This document shows, in pieces, positions 53,604-62,500 of a DNA stretch of 64,000 nucleotides (within the stretch, counting starts at the first letter, position 1; each line of letters opens with the position of its first letter). A model generated the notes under the pieces. It was not told the DNA's origin. It made no database searches and was given only the letters and a program-made list of their open reading frames with translations. The translations under genes were made by a program, and so were the position numbers. The DNA is taken from positions 62,001-126,000 of the forward strand of contig NZ_BMTN01000015.1 in NCBI RefSeq assembly GCF_014649695.1. The letters run 5' to 3'. The DNA comes from Streptomyces kurssanovii. Its GTDB lineage: Bacteria; Actinomycetota; Actinomycetes; Streptomycetales; Streptomycetaceae.

Positions 53604-54980
53604 ATGGCCAGACCTACTTCGCGCAGAGACGTTCTGGGCGCCGCGCTCGCGGTGGCCGCCACCGCCGGAACCCTGTCCGTCGCCGCCCGGCCGGCGGCCG
53701 CCGTGAGCGGTACGGCCGCCGTCCCCGCCGCATCCGCCAGGCGCCCGCAGCCGCTCGTCGACAACCGCTTCTGGTCCTCGTACACGGACTGGCGCTGCGG
53801 CGACCGCGCCGGGACGAAGGCCGTCGCCGGCCTCCGACCGGGCGTGGTGATCGCCCGGCCCGCCGGCACCGCCGACTACACCGACCCGCACACCGGCACG
53901 ACCGCGAGCTGGGAGTACGCGACCTGGACCTCGCCGGTGCACCGCTCACGCGTGCCCGCCACCGAGGCCATCGCCTCCTGGAACGCGGACACCCCCGCCG
54001 GAACATGGCTCCAGGTGGAGCTGAGCGGGCACTACTCGGACGGCACGGCGACGCCCTGGTTCGTGATGGGCCGCTGGGCCGCCGGCGACCAGGACATCCG
54101 CCGGACGTCGGTGGACGACCAGGGCGACGGCAGGGCGAGCATCTGGACGGACACGTTCTCCGTCGACGACGCCGCGAGCGGGCTGCGCCTGGACTCGTAC
54201 CGGCTGCGGCTCACCCTCTACCGCCGGCCGGGGACCTCCCTCACGCCCACGGTGTGGCGGCTGGGCGCGATGACCTCCGACATCCCGGACCGCTTCGGCG
54301 TACCGGCGTCGGAGCCGGGCCTCGCCCGCGAGCTGATCGTGCCGAGGTACTCCCAGAACACGCACGTGGGCCAGTACCCGGAGTACGACAACGGCGGCGA
54401 GGCATGGTGCAGCCCCACGTCGTCGCAGATGATCATCGAGTACTGGGGCCGGAGGCCGACGGCCGACGATTTGGCGTGGGTCGATCCCGCGTTCGCCGAT
54501 CCGCAGGTCTGTCACGCCGCCCGTTTCACCTTCGACCACCAGTACGAAGGCTGCGGCAACTGGCCTTTCAACGCCGCCTATGCCGCGACCTACCGCGACA
54601 TGAGCGCCGTCGTCACCCGGCTGACCTCGCTGACCGATCTGGAGACGCTGATCGCCGCCGGCATCCCGGCCATAACGTCCCAGTCGTTCCTGAAGGAAGA
54701 GCTGACAGGGGCCGGCTACGGCACCGCCGGCCACCTCATGACAGTGATCGGCTTCACCGCCGACGGTGATGTGATCGCCAACGACCCGGCCTCCCCGAGC
54801 AACGAGGCGGTGCGCCGCGTCTACCGCCGTGCCGAGTGGGAGAAGATCTGGCTCCGTACCAAGCGCTACAACGCGAGCGGGAAAGTGGTCTCCGGCACAG
54901 GAGGCGTCTGCTACCTGTACTGGCCCGCGCACGCGACAGCCGCCCAGCGTGCGGCTCTGGCGGCCGTCGGCGTCCACTGA
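53604..54980 (+). CDS. Tat-exported peptidase C39-like protein
   Basis: A 458-residue secreted protein. The N terminus has a twin-arginine signal (TSRRDVLGAALAVAATAGTL) ending near residue 33 (AAA). The middle is a beta-sandwich-like part, and from about residue 245 a papain-like C39-type domain carries a possible triad: Cys in GGEAWCSPTSSQM, His in GTAGHLMTVIGF and Asp in VIANDPAS. Such proteins are common in actinobacteria; a peptidase or amidase acting on cell wall material is possible, but the substrate is unknown. ATG at 53604 lies eight bases after a GGGGG run that may serve as the ribosome-binding site. Confidence 0.83.
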   Translation: MARPTSRRDVLGAALAVAATAGTLSVAARPAAAVSGTAAVPAASARRPQPLVDNRFWSSYTDWRCGDRAGTKAVAGLRPGVVIARPAGTADYTDPHTGTTASWEYATWTSPVHRSRVPATEAIASWNADTPAGTWLQVELSGHYSDGTATPWFVMGRWAAGDQDIRRTSVDDQGDGRASIWTDTFSVDDAASGLRLDSYRLRLTLYRRPGTSLTPTVWRLGAMTSDIPDRFGVPASEPGLARELIVPRYSQNTHVGQYPEYDNGGEAWCSPTSSQMIIEYWGRRPTADDLAWVDPAFADPQVCHAARFTFDHQYEGCGNWPFNAAYAATYRDMSAVVTRLTSLTDLETLIAAGIPAITSQSFLKEELTGAGYGTAGHLMTVIGFTADGDVIANDPASPSNEAVRRVYRRAEWEKIWLRTKRYNASGKVVSGTGGVCYLYWPAHATAAQRAALAAVGVH

Positions 54981-55132
54981 CGCACCGCGCGGCCTCCGGC
55001 GGCAGTGACGAACGTCTCTACCCCGGGGGCCGCGGTCGCTGGCACTGTTGTGTGGCCAGGGTCTTCCGCCCGAAAAAGGACGAAAGACCCTCCAGGGGGA
55101 GCCATCTGCCGGACGACCGAACGAGACGCACC

Positions 55133-55282
55133 ATGACCTCGAACGCAGCAACCGCCGACCGCACCCTGCCGACGACCCGCACCGGCGGCCCGGACGACGG
55201 ACCCGAAGTCCTCGAGCACGTCCTCGGCTGGACGCTCGTCGTTGTCCTGGCCATGCTCATCACCCAGGTCGGCCTGATCTAG
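55133..55282 (+). CDS. SCO1431-family small membrane protein
   Basis: A 49-residue peptide: a soluble N-terminal half with TGGPDDGPEVLEHV and one C-terminal helix (LGWTLVVVLAMLITQVGLI) that ends the protein. This matches the small conserved Streptomyces family named after SCO1431. Function unknown. The longer frame to the left has no meaning and the ATG at 55133 has only a weak ribosome-binding site. Confidence 0.75.
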   Translation: MTSNAATADRTLPTTRTGGPDDGPEVLEHVLGWTLVVVLAMLITQVGLI

Positions 55283-55525
55283 CTCCGGGACGCCCGCCCG
55301 CGACGCCCCCGCCTCCCGGGAAGTGCCCCGCGGGCTGCGGCTTTCGCCCCCGGCACACCCGTGACGCCCGCCTTCCGATCGGGCATACTCATGCGCGCCA
55401 CAAGCCGCCATGCAGCCTCTTTCGTGATCCGGAAGGGCACCATCGGCCTGGCAGAACAACCGGCGGCGCGCGCACACCCTTCGCGCGTGACCGCCGCAGC
55501 GCCCGACAGGGAGGAGAGCGCCGCC

Positions 55526-56698
55526 ATGCCCGACCGCGCACCGCAGCCGGTGGACCGTCAGCTGCCCACCGAGGAGGCCAGGGATCTGATCACCCTGGTC
55601 CGCGACATCGTCCAGCGGGAGATCGCCCCGCGCGCGGCCGAGGAGGAGGACGCCGGACACTTCCCGCGCGAGGTCTTCTCGCTGCTGTCCGAATCAGGAC
55701 TGCTCGGCCTTCCCTACGACTCCGAGTTCGGCGGCGGGGACCAGCCGTACGAGGTCTATCTCCAGGTCCTCGAGGAACTCGCGGCGGCCCGCCTCACCGT
55801 CGGTCTCGGCGTGAGCGTCCATTCCCTGTCCTGTCACGCGCTGGCCGGATACGGCACCAAGGAGCAGCAGGGTGAGCACCTGCCCGCGATGCTCGGCGGC
55901 GGTCTGCTCGGCGCCTACTGCCTCTCCGAGCCCGCCTCCGGGTCCGACGCCGCGTCGCTGCGCACCAAGGCGGTCCGGGACGGAGACGACTGGGTCATCA
56001 CCGGGACGAAGGCCTGGATCACCCATGGCGGCGTCGCCGACTTCTACACGGTCCTCGCCCGCACCGGCGTGGAAGGCCCGCGCGGCATCACCGCGTTCCT
56101 GGTGCCGGGGGACGCGCCGGGGCTGAACCCCGCGGTACCCGAGAAGAAGATGGGCATGAAGGGATCGCCCACCGCCCAGCTCCACTTCGACGGTGTCCGG
56201 ATCCCCGACGCGCGCCGCATCGGCGAGGAGGGCCAGGGCTTCGCCATCGCGCTGTCCGCCCTCGACTCGGGCCGTCTCGGCATCGCCGCCTGTGCCATCG
56301 GTGTCGCGCAGGCCGCGCTGGACGAGGCGCTCGGCTACGCCACCGGACGCAAGCAGTTCGGGCGTCCCATCGCCGACTTCCAGGGCCTGCGCTTCATGCT
56401 CGCGGACATGGCCACCCGGATCGAGGCGGGGCGCGCGCTGTACCTCGCCGCTGCCCGGCTGAGGGACGCGGGACAGTCGTTCTCCCGGCAGGCCGCCATG
56501 GCGAAGCTGTTCTGCACGGACGCGGCGATGAGCGTCACCACCGACGCCGTCCAGGTCCTCGGCGGCTACGGCTACACGCTGGACTTCCCGGTGGAGCGCT
56601 ACATGCGTGAGGCCAAGGTGCTGCAGATCGTCGAGGGGACGAATCAGATCCAGCGGATGGTCATCGCCCGCCACCTGGCCGGCCCTGAGACGCGCTGA
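55526..56698 (+). CDS. Acyl-CoA dehydrogenase
   Basis: A 390-residue FAD enzyme that oxidises an acyl-CoA to the enoyl-CoA in beta-oxidation or amino-acid breakdown. Signatures are YCLSEPASGSDAASLRTKAV and the C-terminal QVLGGYGYTLDFPVERYMRE, followed by the catalytic glutamate in QIVEGTNQIQRM. The ATG at 55526 follows GGGAGGAGAG. Chain-length preference cannot be told. It stands alone in its direction, with its stop overlapped by a possible minus-strand small gene. Confidence 0.94.
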   Translation: MPDRAPQPVDRQLPTEEARDLITLVRDIVQREIAPRAAEEEDAGHFPREVFSLLSESGLLGLPYDSEFGGGDQPYEVYLQVLEELAAARLTVGLGVSVHSLSCHALAGYGTKEQQGEHLPAMLGGGLLGAYCLSEPASGSDAASLRTKAVRDGDDWVITGTKAWITHGGVADFYTVLARTGVEGPRGITAFLVPGDAPGLNPAVPEKKMGMKGSPTAQLHFDGVRIPDARRIGEEGQGFAIALSALDSGRLGIAACAIGVAQAALDEALGYATGRKQFGRPIADFQGLRFMLADMATRIEAGRALYLAAARLRDAGQSFSRQAAMAKLFCTDAAMSVTTDAVQVLGGYGYTLDFPVERYMREAKVLQIVEGTNQIQRMVIARHLAGPETR

Positions 56699-56897
56699 CC
56701 CGCCCGCTCTGTGCCGGCGGCGCCGCGAGTCCGACCCACTCCGGGTCGCGGCGCCCCGGCAGCGTTCTGCCCCGGCTCGCCCACAGTTGCAGAAGCTCAC
56801 GGTAGATGGGCGGATCGGCCGGGTGCGGAACCGATTCTTCACGAACGGGCACGACGAGACGCCGACGGCCTTGCGTGGTCGGGGGATGCAGGCTCAT
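56661..56897 (-). CDS. Possible small conserved hypothetical protein
   Basis: A 78-residue frame on the minus strand with a protein-like, mixed composition (RLVVPVREESVPHPADPPIY, then RELLQLWASRGRTLPGRRD, DPEWVGLA) rather than the Ala-Arg-Gly-Pro pattern of shadow frames. It resembles small Streptomyces proteins of this locus as I recall them. ATG at 56897 is preferred; no clear ribosome-binding site. It overlaps the acyl-CoA dehydrogenase end by 38 bases. A chance frame is not excluded. Confidence 0.45.
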   Translation of the reverse strand: MSLHPPTTQGRRRLVVPVREESVPHPADPPIYRELLQLWASRGRTLPGRRDPEWVGLAAPPAQSGRVSASQGRPGGGR

Positions 56898-57125
56898 GCC
56901 CGGCCAACGCGCCACGCGCGGAAGCGGTTACCGCCAGGACTATTCGAGCGCCAGTGCAGGGGCTACACGGCCGGCCGGGGCACGGGGCATCCGCCCGGCC
57001 GCGTCCTCACGGCGCCGGGAGCACGTGCGGCCCCCCGGGGCACGTCTGCGGTCACGCCCGCTGTCCGGCGTGTCCCGTCACGCTCGCCGTCCGGGAAGCG
57101 CGTCGGGCTCCCCGGGGCGCGTCCT
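56898..57125. other. Unassigned intergenic stretch
   Basis: 228 bases (427 if the small frame before it is not a gene), very rich in GC. I see no convincing gene, promoter or repeat in it. Confidence 0.5.
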
Positions 57126-57542
57126 TCAGGCGGCCCGCCGCATCGGCGGCACCTTCAGCGGCCGCGAGCCGGGGCCGCCGACGTGCGAGAACGGCTGGGT
57201 GCGCCAGTCCAGGCCCTGCGGCAGCGTCAACAGGAGCGCGGTGTCCTGCTCCTGGGCCTCCAGTGTCTCGTCGGCGGGACGGGCGAGGGAGGCGTCCCGG
57301 CCGGTGCCCGAGCAGACCGTCAGCCCGAACGGATTCCAGGGAGTGGGGCACAGCGCGTGCTCCGGCAGGACGTCCTCGTCCGCCAGCAGCGCGATCGGCT
57401 GAGCGCAGTCCGGGCAGATCACCCGGTACATCTCGAAGGTGTCGTACGCGTCCAGGACGTCCGTCTCCGCCGGCTCGGCCGGATCAACAGGCTCCGGTTC
57501 GGTACGTCCGGACTTGGAAGACACAGTCTTGACACTCTGCAT
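57126..57542 (-). CDS. Conserved actinobacterial hypothetical protein with CPDC motif
   Basis: A 138-residue, acidic N-terminal protein with YRVICPDCAQPIALLADED near residue 40 and two more Cys residues (ALCPTPW, LTVCSGTG), so a small zinc site is possible. It has no membrane segment or known catalytic motif. ATG at 57542 follows GGGGGAG on the minus strand; the longer upstream frame crosses the divergent promoter. It is divergent from the Lrp-type gene. Function unknown. Confidence 0.72.
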   Translation of the reverse strand: MQSVKTVSSKSGRTEPEPVDPAEPAETDVLDAYDTFEMYRVICPDCAQPIALLADEDVLPEHALCPTPWNPFGLTVCSGTGRDASLARPADETLEAQEQDTALLLTLPQGLDWRTQPFSHVGGPGSRPLKVPPMRRAA

Positions 57543-57747
57543 GGAGAATCTCCCCCTTGGATGGGCCGACCAGGCATGTGCGGCCTCGACCACAGCAAGC
57601 AATGCCCACCGTGCAGGTCGGGTAACCGTGGGGTCACGGCGCATCGGCCGGGCAAACCTGTGGCGTTGGTCACATGGGGGCCTCTGGTGCCCCTCCGGAC
57701 GCCCCGGGACTGTGCCGGAAGCGATCCAGGGCCATAGGTTGATCCGC

Positions 57748-58188
57748 ATGGAGGAGCTGGATCGTCAGATCGTGGACCTGCTCGTCAAGGACGGGCGGAT
57801 GAGCTACACCGACCTGGGCAAGGCCACCGGCCTGTCCACATCGGCGGTGCACCAGCGCGTCCGCCGACTCGAGCAGCGGGGCGTCATCCGCGGCTACGCG
57901 GCGGTCGTCGACCCGGAGGCCGTCGGGCTGCCGCTCACCGCGTTCATCTCGGTGAAGCCGTTCGACCCCAGCGCTCCCGACGACATCGCGGACAGGCTCG
58001 CCGGCGTGCCGGAGATCGAGGCCTGCCACAGCGTCGCCGGCGACGAGAACTACATCCTCAAGGTGCGCGTCTCGACCCCCCTCGAACTGGAGCACCTGCT
58101 CACCCGCATCCGCTCGCTCTCCGGCGTCTCCACCCGCACGACGGTCGTCCTCTCCACCCCGTACGAGGCCCGCCCGCCGCGGATCTGA
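57748..58188 (+). CDS. Lrp/AsnC-family transcriptional regulator
   Basis: A 146-residue regulator with helix-turn-helix (SYTDLGKATGLSTSAVHQRV) and RAM domain (VAGDENYILKVRVSTPLELE). The ligand is probably an amino acid. TAGGTT at 57735-57740 ends only seven bases before the ATG, so the mRNA may be leaderless; an AGG there could also serve as a weak ribosome-binding site. It is a distant paralogue of the regulator at 29.3 kb. Its target is unknown; the divergent gene and the amidohydrolase are the first candidates. Confidence 0.9.
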   Translation: MEELDRQIVDLLVKDGRMSYTDLGKATGLSTSAVHQRVRRLEQRGVIRGYAAVVDPEAVGLPLTAFISVKPFDPSAPDDIADRLAGVPEIEACHSVAGDENYILKVRVSTPLELEHLLTRIRSLSGVSTRTTVVLSTPYEARPPRI

Positions 58189-58266
58189 CACCCGGTGGTC
58201 CACGGCTGCGACCGTGGACCACCGGCCCGGTACGGGGCGTGCCCACCGGCTCTCTAGGCTTGCCCC

Positions 58267-59913
58267 ATGACCGAGAGCACCGCCCCCCAGAGCGAACACC
58301 GCACCGTGCTGCTGCGCGGTGGAGAAGTCCACAGCCCCGCCGACCCCTTCGCCACCGCGATGGTCGTCGAGAAGGGGCACGTCGCCTGGGTGGGCTCGGA
58401 AGGCGCCGCCGACGCCTTCGCCAGCGGTGCCGACGAAGTGGTCGACCTCGAAGGGGCCCTGGTCACCCCCGCGTTCACCGACGCCCACGTGCACACCACC
58501 TCGACCGGTCTCGCTCTCACCGGCCTCGACCTGTCAGGTGCGGCCTCACTCGCCGAGGCCCTCCGCCTCGTACGGGAGTACGGCGCCGCCCACCCTGCCG
58601 CCGGCCATGTCCTCCTCGGGCACGGCTGGGACGCGACGCGCTGGCCCGAGCGGCGGCCCCCGAGCCGCGCGGAACTCGACGAGGCGGCCGGCGGACGGCC
58701 GCTGTATCTGCCTCGCGTCGACGTCCACTCGGCGGTCGTCACCACCGCGCTGCTTGATCTCGTTCCCGGCGTCACCGGTCTGGCCGGCTTCCATCCCGAC
58801 GCCCCGCTGACCGCGGCGGCCCACCACGCCGTGCGCGCCGCCGCGCACGCCGCCGTCACCCCCGCCCAACGGCGGGCGGCGCAGCGGGAAGCGCTCTCCC
58901 GCGCCGCGTCCCTCGGCATCGGCAGCATCCACGAGTGCGCGGGCCCCGAGATCTCCGACGAGGCCGACTTCACCTCACTGCTCGCGCTCTCCCGCGCGGA
59001 GCCGGGACCCCGGGTCGTGGGCTACTGGGCAGAACAGGTCGCCGACGAGAAAGACGCGCTGCGCATCCGCGAACTCGGCGCATCCGGCGCGGCCGGGGAC
59101 CTGTTCGTCGACGGCTCCCTCGGCTCGCACACCGCCTGCCTGCACGCCCCGTACGCCGACGCCCCGGCCACCAGCGGAAGCGCGCATCTCGACGCGGCGG
59201 CCGTCGCCGCCCATGTGACCGCCTGCACCCGGGCCGGGCTGCAGGCCGGGTTCCACGCCATCGGCGACGCCGCCCTGAGCGCGGTCGTCGACGGTGTCCG
59301 TGCGGCGGCCGACCTGCTCGGGCTCGAGCGGGTCCGTGCTGCGAGGCACCGGATCGAGCACGCCGAGATGCTCACCCCGGAAACCATCGCCGCCTTCGCC
59401 GAGTTCGGCCTCACCGCATCCGTCCAGCCCGCCTTCGACGCGGCCTGGGGCGGCGAGGACGGCATGTACGCCGAGCGTCTGGGCGCCGAGCGGGCCCGCA
59501 CCCTCAACCCCTACGCGGCGCTGCTGCGCGCCGGGGTGCCGCTCGCCTTCGGCTCCGACAGCCCGGTGACCCCCCTCGACCCGTGGGGCACGGTACGGGC
59601 CGCCGCCTTCCACCGCACGCCCGAGCACCGCATCTCCGTACGGGCCGCCTTCACGGCCCATACCCGTGGCGGCTGGCGTGCCGTCGGCCACGACGAGGCC
59701 GGCGTGCTCGTGCCGGGCGCCCCGGCCGACTACGCGGTCTGGCGCACCGGGGCGTTGATCGTCCAGGCGCCCGACGACCGGGTCGCCCGCTGGTCCACCG
59801 ACCCGCGCTCCGGCACGCCCGGCCTGCCCGACCTCGGCCCCGGCGCCGAACTGCCCGTTTGCGTGCGGACAGTGGTCCGCGGACAAACGGTCTTCGAGGG
59901 ACCGAACGGGTGA
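58267..59913 (+). CDS. Amidohydrolase family 3 (YtcJ-like) metal-dependent hydrolase
   Basis: A 548-residue protein with the metal-binding HVH at residues 74-76 (FTDAHVHTTSTGL), a later HAIGD (AGFHAIGDAAL) and HRIEHAEMLTP, then the metal Asp in AFGSDSPVTPLDPW. This is the YtcJ/NfdA subgroup acting on N-substituted formamides or related amides. Length and motifs are complete. It starts 78 bases after the Lrp-type gene. A CCGTTTG/CAAACGG hairpin covers its last bases (59855-59890). Confidence 0.87.
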   Translation: MTESTAPQSEHRTVLLRGGEVHSPADPFATAMVVEKGHVAWVGSEGAADAFASGADEVVDLEGALVTPAFTDAHVHTTSTGLALTGLDLSGAASLAEALRLVREYGAAHPAAGHVLLGHGWDATRWPERRPPSRAELDEAAGGRPLYLPRVDVHSAVVTTALLDLVPGVTGLAGFHPDAPLTAAAHHAVRAAAHAAVTPAQRRAAQREALSRAASLGIGSIHECAGPEISDEADFTSLLALSRAEPGPRVVGYWAEQVADEKDALRIRELGASGAAGDLFVDGSLGSHTACLHAPYADAPATSGSAHLDAAAVAAHVTACTRAGLQAGFHAIGDAALSAVVDGVRAAADLLGLERVRAARHRIEHAEMLTPETIAAFAEFGLTASVQPAFDAAWGGEDGMYAERLGAERARTLNPYAALLRAGVPLAFGSDSPVTPLDPWGTVRAAAFHRTPEHRISVRAAFTAHTRGGWRAVGHDEAGVLVPGAPADYAVWRTGALIVQAPDDRVARWSTDPRSGTPGLPDLGPGAELPVCVRTVVRGQTVFEGPNG

Positions 59914-60468
59914 CGTAAGGACATTTCGCACCGCCGGGCCGCATTCCCGCCGCTCCGCCTCGACCTGCGGATCTTCGCCCCTGACCTGGCGGTTCCGGTA
60001 ATTCTCGCTGATCAGGCGACTGTTGACAGCGAGCGCCCACCGGCCGGTAGGTTCGGGACAGTCCACCAAAGAACTCCGACAGGCAACCTCCACGCAAGTC
60101 GTCGAACGCCGCTGGGTCATGGGGTGGTGTGCCGCACCGGCGCACCACCGCTGGGAGCCAGGTTCAGCGCCCGCGCCTCGGGGGCAGAGGGAAGGGTTTC
60201 CGCCGGTCGGCAGGTGCGACCCGGGTGGGGCCCGGCGTTCAGTAGACAACGGCTCTCGGTCGACCCGCAGCCAGCGGGCCCCAGGTCGGCCCGAAGGACG
60301 CCGGGCCCGATCCGCTGCGTCCGGCCGGGCCGCGCGCCGTTCCGTTCCCCGCGCGGCGTCCTCGTCGCCCCCGTCGCCCCCGTCGCCGCCGGGAAGATCC
60401 GTGCCGCCGGAAGCGCCCCACAGGGGCTCGCTATGGTTGGGCTCTGCGACGGACTTTAAGGGGCAGCA
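59914..60468 (+). other. Long structured leader of ppm1
   Basis: 555 bases without a gene. A promoter at 60023-60053 would give a leader of about 410 bases. An 11-bp hairpin (60123-60149, GGTGGTG/CACCACC closing) and several weaker stems lie inside. I compared it by eye with the common riboswitch patterns and did not recognise a class. Confidence 0.5.
60023..60053 (+). promoter_or_regulatory. Probable ppm1 promoter
   Basis: A consensus TTGACA (60023-60028), a 19-base spacer and TAGGTT (60048-60053). The spacer is long, but both boxes are strong. Confidence 0.5.
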
Positions 60469-61284
60469 GTGAACGACGGTGGTGCGGTTCCCCATGGTGG
60501 ACCCCAGGGGAGGCGGTACGGCCCGCTCGGCCGAGCGTTGGTGATCATTCCCACCTACAACGAAGCCGAGAACATCCGGTCGATCGTCTCCCGGGTGCGC
60601 GCCGCCGTGCCCGACGCCGACGTGCTCGTCGCCGACGACAACAGCCCCGACGGCACGGGCAAGTTCGCCGACGAGCTCGCCGTGCAGGACGAGCAGGTGC
60701 ACGTCCTGCACCGCAAGGGCAAGGAGGGGCTCGGCGCTGCCTACCTGGCCGGTTTCCGCTGGGGCATCGAGCACGACTACGGCGTCCTGGTCGAGATGGA
60801 CGCCGACGGCTCCCACCAGCCGGAGGAGCTGCCCAGGCTGCTGACCGCCCTCAAGGGCGCCGATCTCGTCCTCGGGTCCCGCTGGGTGCCCGGCGGGCGT
60901 GTCGTCAACTGGCCCAAGCATCGCGAGATCCTCTCGCGCGGCGGCAGCACCTACTCCCGGCTGCTGCTCGGTGTGCCGCTGCGGGACGTCACGGGCGGGT
61001 TCCGGGCCTTCCGTGCCGAGACCCTGGAAGGCCTCGGCCTCGATGACGTCGCCTCGCAGGGCTACTGCTTCCAGGTCGACCTGGCCCGGCGGGCCGTGGC
61101 CGCCGGATTCCATGTCGTCGAGGTCCCGATCACCTTCGTCGAGAGGGAGCTGGGCGACTCGAAGATGAACAGGGACATCGTCGTCGAGGCCCTTTGGCGC
61201 GTCACCGCGTGGGGCGTGGAGGAGCGGGCCGGCCGCCTCCTCGGCCGCAAGGCGTCACCGCCCCGGCCTCCCCGATCTTCCTGA
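60469..61284 (+). CDS. ppm1: Polyprenol monophosphomannose synthase
   Basis: Transfers mannose from GDP-mannose to polyprenyl phosphate, the donor for protein O-mannosylation and other extracytoplasmic mannosylation. The 271-residue GT2 enzyme has IIPTYNEAENIRSIV, the metal motif ADDNSPDGTG and MDADGSHQP (DxD). There is no C-terminal membrane domain and no fused Lnt, as in Streptomyces. The S. coelicolor homologue (SCO1423) is required for phiC31 infection. GTG at 60469 follows AGGGGCAGCA. Confidence 0.93.
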   Translation: MNDGGAVPHGGPQGRRYGPLGRALVIIPTYNEAENIRSIVSRVRAAVPDADVLVADDNSPDGTGKFADELAVQDEQVHVLHRKGKEGLGAAYLAGFRWGIEHDYGVLVEMDADGSHQPEELPRLLTALKGADLVLGSRWVPGGRVVNWPKHREILSRGGSTYSRLLLGVPLRDVTGGFRAFRAETLEGLGLDDVASQGYCFQVDLARRAVAAGFHVVEVPITFVERELGDSKMNRDIVVEALWRVTAWGVEERAGRLLGRKASPPRPPRSS

Positions 61285-61330
61285 CAACCCCCTTACGCCG
61301 CTCCGGCTGGCGCCCAGGCACACTGGGAGC

Positions 61331-61903
61331 ATGACGACCGGCGCACCGCCCCCGACCGCCCCGAGGCGCTCCCGCGCCCGCACTTTCGTCCCCCTGGCCA
61401 TCGCCGCCTGGCTGGTCCTGGAGATCTGGCTGCTGACCGTCGTGGCGGACGCGGCGGGCGGCTTCGCCGTCCTCGGGCTGCTCGTCGGCGCCGCGGTGCT
61501 CGGTGCCGTGGTGGTCAAGAGGGCGGGGCGGCGGGCCTTCGCCAACCTCACCGCGACGCTTCAGCAGCAGCCGGGCAGCCAGGAGGCCGTGCCGCCGGGG
61601 CGCGCCGAGGGCAACGGACTCCTGATGCTCGGCGGTCTGCTGCTGATGCTGCCGGGCCTCGTCTCGGACGTGGCCGGGCTGCTGCTCCTGGTGCCGCTGG
61701 TCCGGACCCGGCTCGGGCGGGCCGCTGAACGCTCGCTGGAGCGGCGGATGAACGCCGCGAGGGCCGGCGGCCTCGGCGACGCGTTCCAGCAGGCCCGCAT
61801 GCGCCGCCCGGACGGCAAGGTCGTCCAGGGCGAGGTCATCCGCGAGGACGGCACGCGGCCCCGTGACGACGAACCCGGGCGGCGGCCCCCGCTGACCCCC
61901 TGA
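61331..61903 (+). CDS. fxsA: FxsA-like membrane protein
   Basis: A 190-residue protein with three to four hydrophobic segments (VPLAIAAWLVLEIWLLTVVA; GGFAVLGLLVGAAVLGAVVV; LLMLPGLVSDVAGLLLLVPL) and a charged C terminus. The LPGLVSDVAGLLLLVP segment is the FxsA signature. In E. coli FxsA reduces exclusion of phage T7 by the F plasmid; here it lies beside ppm1, itself a phage-sensitivity gene. Its normal role is unknown. A long hairpin separates it from the convergent rbpA. Confidence 0.9.
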   Translation: MTTGAPPPTAPRRSRARTFVPLAIAAWLVLEIWLLTVVADAAGGFAVLGLLVGAAVLGAVVVKRAGRRAFANLTATLQQQPGSQEAVPPGRAEGNGLLMLGGLLLMLPGLVSDVAGLLLLVPLVRTRLGRAAERSLERRMNAARAGGLGDAFQQARMRRPDGKVVQGEVIREDGTRPRDDEPGRRPPLTP

Positions 61904-61987
61904 CCCCCGCGCCCGGTGCGGCCGCTTCCATGACGGCGGACGCCGCACCGGGCCGCGCGAAGACCGAGGTCCACGGGTGCGAACACG

Positions 61988-62038
61988 ACGAGAGCCGCGG
62001 CCGGCCCACACGGTGTGTGGGCCGGCCGCGGCTCTCGT
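61988..62038. terminator. 24-bp bidirectional terminator between fxsA and rbpA
   Basis: A perfect 24-bp inverted repeat (arms 61988-62011 and 62015-62038) with a three-base loop (GGT), the longest perfect stem in the window. It stands 84 bases after fxsA and 27 bases before the rbpA stop. Confidence 0.88.
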
Positions 62039-62065
62039 GCTGCTCGCTTCGCGCGCCTGAACGCG

Positions 62066-62440
62066 CTACGCGGACTTGCGGCTGTCGCGCGGGTGCACCG
62101 CGATGTTCATGGCGCCGGAACGAAGGACCGCCAGCCGTTCGGCCAGCACCTCTTCCAGCTCCTCGCGGGTACGCCGCTCCATCAGCATGTCCCAGTGCGT
62201 GCGCGCCGGCTTGCCCTTCTTCTCTTCGGGGCCGTCCCCGTCGACCAGGAGTGCCTGGGCGCCACACGCCTTGCACTCCCACTCCGGCGGAATTTCCGCC
62301 TCGACCGAGAACGGCATCTCAAAACGATGTCCGTTCTGGCATGCGTACTCCACCGCCTGGCGCGGGGCCAGGTCGATGCCGCGGTCCGTCTCGTAGCTGG
62401 TAACCACAAGTCGCGTGCCGCGGAGAGCTCGCTCACTCAT
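62066..62440 (-). CDS. rbpA: RNA polymerase-binding protein RbpA
   Basis: A 124-residue protein, the S. coelicolor length, that binds the principal sigma factor and RNA polymerase and stabilises the open complex. The core with zinc Cys residues (YACQNGHRFEMPFSVEAEIP, then EWECKACGAQ) is followed by the basic linker and the sigma-interacting domain (HWDMLMERRTREELEEVLAE). ATG at 62440. A SigR promoter lies 60-90 bases upstream, as expected for this gene, which helps survival of oxidative stress. Confidence 0.97.
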   Translation of the reverse strand: MSERALRGTRLVVTSYETDRGIDLAPRQAVEYACQNGHRFEMPFSVEAEIPPEWECKACGAQALLVDGDGPEEKKGKPARTHWDMLMERRTREELEEVLAERLAVLRSGAMNIAVHPRDSRKSA

Positions 62441-62500
62441 GAATCGTGCCTCCCGGGCTTGTCGCCCACAGGACAGGTGTCGCTGTCGTCGTCATCCGGT

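Noticed and set aside
59914-60468. Cobalamin, ydaO/c-di-AMP or RNase P RNA in the ppm1 leader
   Set aside because: The GGGAAGG-like and GAGCC-like pieces are isolated; the other conserved parts of these RNAs are missing.
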